From positions 170,155-234,154 of the forward strand of contig NZ_JAHWFK010000041.1 in the NCBI RefSeq assembly GCF_019710575.1: a DNA stretch of 64,000 nt. The letters are read 5' to 3'. The first letter of the stretch is position 1, and every line of letters starts with the position of its first letter. The position numbers were made by a program, and so were the translations under genes. The notes beneath the pieces are model-generated. The model ran no database searches and was not told where the DNA came from. It saw only the letters and a list, made by a program, of their open reading frames with translations. Of this stretch, positions 17,151 through 24,172 are shown piece after piece. This DNA comes from Paractinoplanes polyasparticus (GTDB lineage: Bacteria; Actinomycetota; Actinomycetes; Mycobacteriales; Micromonosporaceae).

Positions 17151-17810
17151 ATGTCCCAGAACGGCCCGTACTCCGGCCCACCGTGGTCGCACGGGAGCTC
17201 CGACGAGCCGTATGCGGAGCCGGCCGACCCCTGGGGTGATCACGGCGCTCCCGTCTCGGACCAGCCCTCCTGGGGTGGCCATCCGCCGTCGATCCCGCAG
17301 CAGGCGGTGAATTACCACTCCGCTCCGATGGGCCCGGTGGTCAACGAGTCCTCCTGGGACAGGCAGCCGCCGCCACCCCCGCCGAAGCGCAACACCCCGA
17401 TCATCGCCCTGGTGGTGACGCTCGGCCTGCTCATCGTGGTCGGGCTGGGCGCGACGGCGTGGCTGCTCAACGAGCGCAACAACAACGGCAACGAGGCTTC
17501 CCCGAGCGCGTCGGCCACCACGCCGGTCGCCGGCCCGGCCCCGCAGGGCAGCGAGGACGCCCGCTTCTATGTGAAGAAGGGCGACTGCGTGGTCAACGAG
17601 GGCACCGACGGGGAGCCCAACATGCGCGCCACCGCCTGCACGAGCGGCACCTACGAGGTGCTCGACCGGATCAAGGGCAAGACCACGGGCGAGAAGGACG
17701 CCGAGCGCAAATGCTCGAAGGTGACCGGCTACACGAAGTGGTTCTTCTACGACAGCCCGCTCGACGACCTCGACTTTGTGCTCTGCCTCAAGGAGCACCG
17801 GGCCTCCTAG
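17151..17810 (+). CDS. LppU/SCO3897-like membrane-anchored protein
   Basis: 219 residues, ATG with GGAGGAA upstream. An N-terminal cytoplasmic Pro/Ser-rich region of about 80 residues is followed by one transmembrane helix (TPIIALVVTLGLLIVVGLGA) and an extracellular domain with four conserved cysteines (KKGDCVVN, ATACTSG, RKCSKV, VLCLKE). This layout matches the actinobacterial LppU/SCO3897 family of unknown function. Location outside the membrane is inferred from topology. Confidence 0.7.
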   Translation: MSQNGPYSGPPWSHGSSDEPYAEPADPWGDHGAPVSDQPSWGGHPPSIPQQAVNYHSAPMGPVVNESSWDRQPPPPPPKRNTPIIALVVTLGLLIVVGLGATAWLLNERNNNGNEASPSASATTPVAGPAPQGSEDARFYVKKGDCVVNEGTDGEPNMRATACTSGTYEVLDRIKGKTTGEKDAERKCSKVTGYTKWFFYDSPLDDLDFVLCLKEHRAS

Positions 17811-17909
17811 CCTGCTCTATCCCTGTCTAGCTTCCTGGCTAGAAAGCGGTAGAGCGTGCTCGACAGCCACTTGCGAGGTCTTGCTAGCGCACTCTAGCCA
17901 TTTCGCTAG
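17807..17909. promoter_or_regulatory. CTAG-rich upstream region of the AAA ATPase gene
   Basis: Six CTAG tetranucleotides at 17807, 17827, 17839, 17884, 17894 and 17906 fall in 103 bp, arranged as two triplets with spacings of 20 and 12, then 10 and 12 bp. CTAG is rare in most bacterial genomes and elsewhere in this window it is sparse. Flanks are similar (GCTAG / TCTAG). The ATPase start codon follows 23 bp after the last one. A multi-site operator is inferred. Confidence 0.45.
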
Positions 17910-17931
17910 ACAACCCGATACGGTGCAATGC

Positions 17932-19143
17932 GTGGATCCGGTGAGGAACCCGTACGCCCCCGGCGCCGGCCAGCGCCCACCCGAACTGGCCGGTCGCGAC
18001 CGCGAGCTCGACGCGTTCGACGTCGTGCTCGAGCGGATCGCCCGCGGCCGCCCCGAACGCAGCCTGGTGCTCACCGGCCTGCGCGGTGTCGGCAAGACCG
18101 TGCTGCTCAACACGCTGCGCTCGGCCGCGATCGGCCGGCTGTGGGGCACCGGCAAGATCGAAGCCCGTCCCGACCAGTCGCTGCGCCGCCCCGTCTCAGC
18201 CGCGCTGCACATGGCGATCCGCGAGCTCGCACCCCACCACCGCGACCCCGATCGGGTCGACGACGTGCTCGCTGTGCTCAAGGCGTTCGCGCTGCGGGCC
18301 AACGACAGCTCGGCCAAGCTGCGCGACCGCTGGTCGCCGGGCATCGACGTGCCGCCGGCCCGGGGCCGGGCCGACTCCGGCGACATCGAGATCGACCTGG
18401 TCGAGCTGTTCACCGACGCGGCGTCGCTCGCCACCGACGTCGGCACGGGCATCGCCCTGTTCATCGACGAGATGCAGGATCTGGGCCCGGCCGACGTCTC
18501 CGCCCTCTGCGCCGCCTGTCATGAGCTGTCCCAGCTGGGCGCGCCGCTGATCGTGGTCGGCGCCGGGCTGCCGCACCTGCCGGCCGTGCTGTCGGCGGCC
18601 AAGTCGTACTCGGAGCGCCTCTTCCGCTACCAGCGCATCGACCGGCTCGACCGGGTCGCGGCCGACCTCGCGCTCTGCGCCCCGGCCGCACGCGAAGACG
18701 TGGAGTACGAGGCGAAGGCGCTCGACCTGCTCTACGAGAAGTCCGGCGGTTATCCGTACTTCGTCCAGGCGTACGGCAAAGCGACCTGGGACCACGCGCC
18801 GCAGTCCCCGGTGACCGACGCCGACGTCCGCGTGGCCGCTCCCGAGGCCGAGGCCGAGCTGGCCGTGGGTTTCTTCGGCTCCCGGTTCGAGCGGGCCACC
18901 CCGGCCGAACGCGAATACATGCGGGCCATGGCCGTGCTCTCGGGTGAGGGCGACACCGGCAACGACATGGACGCGGCCGTCCCCACCGCCGACATCGCCA
19001 CCGCCCTGGGCCGCCGCCCGGCCAGCCTCTCGCCGGCCCGCGACGCGTTGATCAAGAAGGGCCTCATCTACTCGGGGGAACGCGGCACGGTCGCCTTCAC
19101 GGTGCCGCATTTCGGCCGGTACCTGCGAACTCAACCGGTGTGA
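17932..19143 (+). CDS. AAA-type ATPase with C-terminal winged helix
   Basis: 403 residues from GTG at 17932, giving VDPVRNPYAPGAGQRPPEL; the frame is open to 17776 but that stretch is the CTAG-rich intergenic region. STAND/AAA-like ATPase: FVGR-like box AGRDRELDAFD, Walker A LTGLRGVGKTVLLN (about residue 48), Walker B GIALFIDEMQD (about 178), sensor segment LIVVGAGLPHLP. The C-terminal 80 residues (DIATALGRRPASLSPARDAL ... TVPHFGRYLR) look like a winged helix. Similar to archaeal/actinobacterial ATPases next to mobile DNA or regulators. Role unknown. Confidence 0.75.
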   Translation: MDPVRNPYAPGAGQRPPELAGRDRELDAFDVVLERIARGRPERSLVLTGLRGVGKTVLLNTLRSAAIGRLWGTGKIEARPDQSLRRPVSAALHMAIRELAPHHRDPDRVDDVLAVLKAFALRANDSSAKLRDRWSPGIDVPPARGRADSGDIEIDLVELFTDAASLATDVGTGIALFIDEMQDLGPADVSALCAACHELSQLGAPLIVVGAGLPHLPAVLSAAKSYSERLFRYQRIDRLDRVAADLALCAPAAREDVEYEAKALDLLYEKSGGYPYFVQAYGKATWDHAPQSPVTDADVRVAAPEAEAELAVGFFGSRFERATPAEREYMRAMAVLSGEGDTGNDMDAAVPTADIATALGRRPASLSPARDALIKKGLIYSGERGTVAFTVPHFGRYLRTQPV

Positions 19144-19171
19144 TCCGCGCCGGGCGGGTATAACCCTAGGC

Positions 19172-19735
19172 ATGAAGCCCGTACGCACTGCCGCCCGCGC
19201 GATGCTCGCGTCGATCTTCGTCGTCCAAGGCGTCCGGTCCCTGCTGAAGCCCGAGGCCTACGAGGAGCCCGCGGCCCGGGTCACCGAGCCGCTCAAGCCG
19301 TTGCTCGAGAAGCTCGACCCCCGCATACCGACCGACACCCGCACGCTGGTGCGCATCCAGGGCGCGAGCGACGTGCTCGCCGGGTTGGCCCTGGCCACCG
19401 GCCACTTCACCCGGCCCGCCGCCCTCGTCCTCGCGACCAACCTGGTGCCGGCCACGATCGCCGAGCACCCGTTCTGGGACCGCTCGCGTCCCGACTCCAA
19501 GGAACAGCAGGGCCAGTTCCTCAAGAACCTGGGCCTGCTCGGCGGTCTGCTGCTGGCCGCGGTCGACACCGAGGGGCGGCCGGGTCTGGGCTACCGCGCG
19601 AGCCACGCGGTCGACCGTTCCCAGCACTCGATCAAGCGCTCCCAGCGGTCGGTCAAGCGAGCTGTGCGGACGGCCCGGCGCGAGGCCAAGATCGCCGCCA
19701 TGAGCGCGGCGACCGCGCGCAGATTGCCCGGCTAA
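19172..19735 (+). CDS. DoxX family membrane protein
   Basis: 187 residues. Four hydrophobic segments in the first 135 residues, starting with ARAMLASIFVVQGVRSLL and including ASDVLAGLALATGHFTRPAA and LGLLGGLLLAAVDTEGRPG, as in the DoxX quinol-oxidase-subunit/DoxX-like family. A basic amphipathic tail rich in Arg, Lys and Ser (HSIKRSQRSVKRAVRTARRE) follows, probably cytoplasmic. The family often accompanies redox enzymes, but none is adjacent here. Confidence 0.8.
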   Translation: MKPVRTAARAMLASIFVVQGVRSLLKPEAYEEPAARVTEPLKPLLEKLDPRIPTDTRTLVRIQGASDVLAGLALATGHFTRPAALVLATNLVPATIAEHPFWDRSRPDSKEQQGQFLKNLGLLGGLLLAAVDTEGRPGLGYRASHAVDRSQHSIKRSQRSVKRAVRTARREAKIAAMSAATARRLPG

Positions 19736-19908
19736 CAACCTCGTCGCGATCTTTGCGTTAAAGCGGACGAGGGGCCTCGCCACACGCCGCCTGCGCCTAG
19801 GCTCGCTTCGCTCGGCTGCGGCCCGGTTCCGCCATGACGCCGCTCTCCGGCTTCGTGGCTGGCATGGCTTCGCCGTGCCCGGAGGACGAGAGCGACGGGG
19901 GTCGCGCC

Positions 19909-21141
19909 ATGCCGGCGTGGGGGCAGTATGTACGGAATTACAGGTCCGCTGCGGTGGGGCTCGGGTGCCTGGCTGCGCTGTGGGCGGTCGGCTGGTTCCT
20001 TCAGGCGTACGGAGGTCAGGCCGTCACGGCGAGGCCGTCCGAGCTACCCCCGGTCGCCACCGCCCTGCTGACCCCGCTCTCCGCTCTGCCGCTCGCCACG
20101 GCGGCCTGGCTGCTCGCCCTGGCCGGCCTCACCGCCCTCGTGCTGGCCGCTTTCGCCCTGGCCGGCCCGGTGGCCCGCCGCTACGGGCGCCGACGAGGCC
20201 CGGCCGCGCTCGTGGCGGCCGCACTGGCCCTGCTGGCCGAGCCCGTCCGCGCGTCGATCGGCCTGGGCCACCTCGACGTGGTGGTCCTCGGCCTGATCGT
20301 CGCCGACGTGGTGGCGCTGCGGCGCGCGGCCTGGGCCCGGCGACGGGCTGCCTGGTGGCCCGGCCCGGCTGCCTCCCGTCCGCCGCGCGGCCGCTTCGAC
20401 GGGCTGCGGCGCTGTTGGTCGACCGGAACCTGGGGCGGCGCCGGCATCGGCCTCGCGACTGCCCTGGCCGGCGGTCCGGTTGTGTTCATCCTCTACCTGC
20501 TCGTCATCCGCCGGTGGCGGCCGGCGATGATCGCTATCGGGACGGCGACGACGCTCACGCTCGGCGGTCTGCTGGTCGAACCGGGCGGGCTGCTCCAGCC
20601 GATCGACCACGCCGGGGCGATCGGCGACCCGGCCAATCAGTCGCTCGCCGGTCTGCTCGCCCGCCTCTACGACTCGGCCAGCACTCCGGTGCTGGTCTGG
20701 CTCTCGTTCGCCACGCTGCTGCTCGCGGTCGGTCTCATCCGGGCCCGGGCGGCGCACGCCGACGGGGACGAGATTGCGGCGTTCACCCTGGTCGGGCTGA
20801 CCGGGGCGGCGATCGCCCCGGTGACCACGAGCCACGAGCTGGTCTGGGTGCTGCCGGCGGTGCTGATCCTGCTCGACGCGGCGGCCCGGGTCCGGGTCGC
20901 GCGACGGCCCCGGCCGCGACGCTTCACCGGGTCCGGCTACGCGGCGGGGGCGTTGGTCGCCTACCTGCTCGTGCTGCTGCCTGCGGGATGGACGGCCGGC
21001 TGGAACGCGTACGCCCTCGCCGTGATCGTCCTGATGAACGCGCTGCCGTGGCGGCCCGCGGTCGTGCCGGCCCGCCTGCCCGTGCGCCGTCCGGCCGGCC
21101 CGGCCCGGGTGCCGGCGATCCCCGGGCCTAGGGGCAGTTGA
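19909..21141 (+). CDS. GT87-like (DUF2029) integral membrane protein
   Basis: 410 residues from ATG at 19909, preceded by GGGGG; an in-frame ATG at 19834 would add 25 poorly protein-like residues. About ten transmembrane helices. The segment GDPANQSLAGLLARLY is the hallmark of glycosyltransferase family 87, polyprenyl-phosphomannose-dependent mannosyltransferases of the GT-C fold (PimE type). The usual GQ-N motif is represented by GLGHLDVVVLGL. The N-terminus is short compared with full GT87 enzymes, and the aspartate of the first loop cannot be placed, so activity is uncertain. Converges with moaE, 14 bp overlap. Confidence 0.65.
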   Translation: MPAWGQYVRNYRSAAVGLGCLAALWAVGWFLQAYGGQAVTARPSELPPVATALLTPLSALPLATAAWLLALAGLTALVLAAFALAGPVARRYGRRRGPAALVAAALALLAEPVRASIGLGHLDVVVLGLIVADVVALRRAAWARRRAAWWPGPAASRPPRGRFDGLRRCWSTGTWGGAGIGLATALAGGPVVFILYLLVIRRWRPAMIAIGTATTLTLGGLLVEPGGLLQPIDHAGAIGDPANQSLAGLLARLYDSASTPVLVWLSFATLLLAVGLIRARAAHADGDEIAAFTLVGLTGAAIAPVTTSHELVWVLPAVLILLDAAARVRVARRPRPRRFTGSGYAAGALVAYLLVLLPAGWTAGWNAYALAVIVLMNALPWRPAVVPARLPVRRPAGPARVPAIPGPRGS

Positions 21142-21544
21142 CCCATTCCTCGGTACCGTCCGCGAACACCTGCCGCTTCCAGATCGGCAGCCGCGCCTTG
21201 GCCTCGTCGACCAGCCGGGCACAGGCTGCGAACGCCGCCGCCCGATGGGCCGTGCTGACCGAGGCGACCAGGGCGACGTCCCCGATCGCCAGCGTGCCCA
21301 CCCGGTGTGAGACGGCCACGGCGTAGACGTCGGGGTCGGCCGCGATCTCGGCGGCGACCTCGCGCAGCACGGCGGCGGCGCTCGGATGGCCCTCGTACTC
21401 GAGCAGGGTCACGCCGCGGCCGTCGTCGTGGTCGCGGACCACGCCCTGGAACGACACGACGGCCCCGGCCCGCGGGTCGGCCACCGCCTTCTCGTGGGCG
21501 GCCAGGTCGAGTGGGGTGTCGAGAACCTCGGCGATGGCGATCAC
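21128..21544 (-). CDS. moaE: Molybdopterin synthase catalytic subunit MoaE
   Basis: 138 residues. Together with MoaD it inserts two sulfurs into precursor Z. The family motifs AGAVVSFQGVVRDHDDG, LEYEGHPSAA, the active region HRVGTLAIGDVALVASVS and the C-terminal ARLPIWKRQVFADGTEEWV with the catalytic lysines are all intact. Last gene of the minus-strand moaC-moaB-moeA-moaE operon; its start overlaps the moeA stop by four bases. Confidence 0.95.
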   Translation of the reverse strand: MIAIAEVLDTPLDLAAHEKAVADPRAGAVVSFQGVVRDHDDGRGVTLLEYEGHPSAAAVLREVAAEIAADPDVYAVAVSHRVGTLAIGDVALVASVSTAHRAAAFAACARLVDEAKARLPIWKRQVFADGTEEWVNCP

Positions 21545-22776
21545 GGGCGCTCCCCGGTGACGAGTGGGAGGGGCAGGAACGGGACGAGGTCGCCGGGGGC
21601 TGCTTCGGTGCCCGGGCGGACGACGACGAAGCCGTGCGCGTTCGACAGACCGCGCAGCATCGCCGAGCCGACGTGGCCGACCGGGGTGGCCGACCGTCCA
21701 TCGTGGTCGAGCCGGGCCAGCGCGAGGTGTGTGTCGCCACCCCGCCCGCGCACCTTGGCCGCCACCTCGACCGTCGGCAGGGCCGGGGCCGGGCGGCCGT
21801 GCAGACCGGCCAGCAGCGGGGCGACCAGCGAGATCAGCGCGATGACGGCGGACTGCGGGTTGCCGGGCAGTCCGGCCAGGAAACGTGGCCGGCCGTCGGG
21901 GCCGGGCACCCGGGCCAGCAGCATCGGGAAACCGGGCCGGACTGCCACGGTGTTGACGATGTATTCGGCGCCGAGTTCGGCCAGGGCGGGATGCAGGTGG
22001 TCGACCGGTCCGTGCATCGTGCCGCCGGTGGTGCAGACCAGATCGGCCCCGGCCAGAGCATCGCGAACCGCTGCCAGGTGGGCCTCGAGAGTGTCCTGCA
22101 CCGGGCCGGCGACCGCCGCCGGATCGACGGTCGCGCCATAGCGCCGCAGCCAGCCGGGCACCTGCGGGCCGAGCGAGTCGCGCACCCGACCGGCGCCCGG
22201 GGTGCCGCCGGTGAGCAGTTCGTCACCGAAGACCAGCAAACCGGCCCGCGGCCGGCGGTAGACGTTGAGCGACTCGTAGCCGCAGGTGGCGGCGACGCCG
22301 ATCACCGCCGGGTCGATCGCCGCGCCGGCCGGCAGAAGCTCTTCGCCCTTGCTCGCCTCTTCGCCCGGCAGCCGCCACTCGGGGACGGGGCCGACGCGCG
22401 GCTCGCCGCTGACCCGGCCGTCACTGTCGCGAGTGGACGCCTCGATCCGGACCAGCGCCTCGGCCCCGGCCGGCACCATCGCGCCGGTGGCGATCTCTAC
22501 GCACGTGCCGTCCTCGGTCAGCGGCGCCGCCACGCCGCCGGCCAGCACCCGGCCGACCGGCCGCCACGGTTGCGGACCGCGCACAGCCCAGCCGTCGATG
22601 CTCGAAGTGGGGAACGCCGGCAGGTCGGTCAGGGCACGCAGGGGCTCGGCCAGCGTGCGACCGTCGGCGTCGGGCAGCGCGACCGGTTCGGCCGGGCCGG
22701 CCGCCGCGCGCCCCGCCGCGTACGCCAGCTCGCGGGCCTTTTCCCAGTCGACCGAGGTGGTGCCGTCGCCGCTCAC
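21541..22776 (-). CDS. moeA: Molybdopterin molybdenumtransferase MoeA
   Basis: 411 residues, GTG start. Inserts molybdate into adenylylated molybdopterin. TSSIDGWAVRG (substrate-binding loop), VRIEASTRDSDG with the long central domain, LVFGDELLTGG, the MPT-binding loop CTTGGTMHGPVDHL and LPGNPQSAVIAL are present in the correct order. The loop TTGGTMHGPVD differs from the usual TSGGVSVGDYD, a moderate deviation within the family. Nine bases separate it from the moaB stop and it overlaps moaE by four. Confidence 0.93.
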   Translation of the reverse strand: MSGDGTTSVDWEKARELAYAAGRAAAGPAEPVALPDADGRTLAEPLRALTDLPAFPTSSIDGWAVRGPQPWRPVGRVLAGGVAAPLTEDGTCVEIATGAMVPAGAEALVRIEASTRDSDGRVSGEPRVGPVPEWRLPGEEASKGEELLPAGAAIDPAVIGVAATCGYESLNVYRRPRAGLLVFGDELLTGGTPGAGRVRDSLGPQVPGWLRRYGATVDPAAVAGPVQDTLEAHLAAVRDALAGADLVCTTGGTMHGPVDHLHPALAELGAEYIVNTVAVRPGFPMLLARVPGPDGRPRFLAGLPGNPQSAVIALISLVAPLLAGLHGRPAPALPTVEVAAKVRGRGGDTHLALARLDHDGRSATPVGHVGSAMLRGLSNAHGFVVVRPGTEAAPGDLVPFLPLPLVTGERP

Positions 22777-22785
22777 CGGTCGAGC

Positions 22786-23274
22786 CTATCCAGCCGCGCC
22801 CGGCGAAGGGTGATCGCCGCCGTGGATCTGGTCGACGGTGTGTCTGAGCAACGGCCCGAGAACGGCGAGCCCGTCCTTGGCCCCGCCGGTCGAACCGGGC
22901 AGATTGACGATCAGGGTGCGCCCGGCGACGCCGGCCAGCCCCCGGGAGAGGGCCGCCGCGGGCACCTTGTCGCGGCTGTGGGCCCGGATCGCCTCGGCGA
23001 TGCCGGGGATCTCGAAGTCGAGCAGGCCGCGGGTCGCCTCGGGGGTGCGATCGGTCGGGGTGACGCCGGTGCCGCCGCTGGTCAGCACGACGTCGATGCC
23101 GTCGGCCACGGCCAGGCGGAGCGCGTCGGCCACCGGCTCGCCGTCCGGCACGACCACCGGCTCCCCCACCGCGCAGCCCAGCTCGCGCAGGCCGGCGACC
23201 AGGCGCGGGCCGCTCGTGTCGGCATAGACCCCGGCGGCGGCCCGGTTACTGGCCACGATCACGCGCGCGGACAT
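22786..23274 (-). CDS. MoaB/Mog-type molybdopterin adenylyltransferase
   Basis: 162 residues from ATG at 23274, two bases after the moaC stop. Adenylylates molybdopterin ahead of MoeA. The active-site motif VLTSGGTGVTPTDRTPEAT is canonical, and LPGSTGGAKDGL is the conserved C-terminal loop. The longer open frame upstream overlaps moaC and is not coding. MoaB and Mog share this fold; I do not separate them. Confidence 0.92.
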   Translation of the reverse strand: MSARVIVASNRAAAGVYADTSGPRLVAGLRELGCAVGEPVVVPDGEPVADALRLAVADGIDVVLTSGGTGVTPTDRTPEATRGLLDFEIPGIAEAIRAHSRDKVPAAALSRGLAGVAGRTLIVNLPGSTGGAKDGLAVLGPLLRHTVDQIHGGDHPSPGAAG

Positions 23275-23276
23275 CG

Positions 23277-23768
23277 TCACGGCCGGTCCTCCGGGCGTAC
23301 CCAGTCGCCGGTCTTCCCGCCCTCTTTGCGCAGCACCCGCACCGACTCGATGCTGGCCGCCGGGTCGACTGCCTTGATCATGTCGATCATCGTCAGCCCG
23401 GCCGTGGCCACCGCGGTCAGCGCCTCCATCTCGACGCCCGTCCGGTCGGCGGTCTTGGTGGTGGCGGTGATCTCGATCGTGCCGGCCGTCAGCTCGAGAT
23501 CGACAACGACGCCGTGCAACCCGATCGGATGACATAGCGGAATCAGATCGGGCGTCCGCTTCGCGCCCATGATCCCCGCGAGCCGGGCCACCGCGAGCGC
23601 GTCGCCTTTGGGTAGTTCGTCACCCCGCAGAAGAGCGATCACTTCGGCAGTGGTCACCACTCGACCGGCGGCAACGGCACGGCGGGTGGTCACCGCCTTG
23701 GCGGAGACGTCGACCATGCGCGCGGCGCCGGCCTCGTCGACATGGGTAAGCAGGGATTCGTCGGGCAT
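23277..23768 (-). CDS. moaC: Cyclic pyranopterin monophosphate synthase MoaC
   Basis: 163 residues. Acts after MoaA to form cyclic pyranopterin monophosphate. GIMGAKRTPDLIPLCHPIGL carries the substrate-binding lysine and histidine, VEMEALTAVATAGLTMIDMIKAVD the catalytic lysine and acid residues. First gene of the minus-strand operon. No ribosome-binding site is visible; TATAAA lies nine bases upstream of the ATG (23777-23782), which would fit a leaderless transcript, although no clear -35 is found at standard spacing. Confidence 0.95.
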   Translation of the reverse strand: MPDESLLTHVDEAGAARMVDVSAKAVTTRRAVAAGRVVTTAEVIALLRGDELPKGDALAVARLAGIMGAKRTPDLIPLCHPIGLHGVVVDLELTAGTIEITATTKTADRTGVEMEALTAVATAGLTMIDMIKAVDPAASIESVRVLRKEGGKTGDWVRPEDRP

Positions 23769-24172
23769 ACCGGGAGTTTATAGAAACCCAATTGTCAATG
23801 ACAGATTTTAAGGATCTCTTGGCTGGTCAGGTGGGGTACGGAAAGAGGGTTAATATCTGCGGACGGGGGAACTTGCAGCATTCCGCAGCGTTAGGTAAAC
23901 GACACCCTCCGCCATGCGGACACGTTACACCAAAACGACTTTCGCCATTGCGCAGCGTTCTCGCGCCGAGACTGCGGGTAATCAATTCCTCAAGGGTTAC
24001 CGCTTTCTGCGCAAAACGGCACCAATCCCTATGAAACTCGCTTCTCCGCATATAGCGTTTCTTTCGTCGCGACACGACCTGATTCGAGGGCCACGGGCCC
24101 AGCGCGAGCGAGGAGAGCGCCATGAGCGGCCAGGAATGGGAATGAGCGCATAGGTGCGCGAAAGGGCCTCGG
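23769..24172. other. 404-bp low-GC intergenic region between moaC and the GGDEF-EAL gene
   Basis: No gene supported. Base composition is clearly lower in GC than any coding segment here. It holds TATAAA near moaC, a 7-bp inverted repeat CTGCGGA/TCCGCAG (23857-23863 and 23882-23888) around a G-run CGGGGG, a repeated octamer GCAGCGTT (about 23885 and 23953), and several short AT-rich patches. It should contain the moaC and diguanylate cyclase promoters and perhaps a leader RNA, but I match no riboswitch family. Confidence 0.5.

Noticed and set aside
22786..23535. Longer moaB frame reaching into moaC
   Set aside because: It overlaps moaC by about 260 bases; the MSARVIVASNRAAAG start at 23274 fits the family.
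23857..23895. GGACGGGGGAAC element resembling the core of the ydaO c-di-AMP riboswitch
   Set aside because: The second half of the aptamer (GGGTGAATC-type segment and the long closing helix) is not present in the correct order, so no riboswitch is called.
23769..24172. Possible Moco riboswitch ahead of moaC
   Set aside because: The TATAAA immediately upstream of the ATG leaves no room for a leader, and I cannot match the known Moco aptamer.
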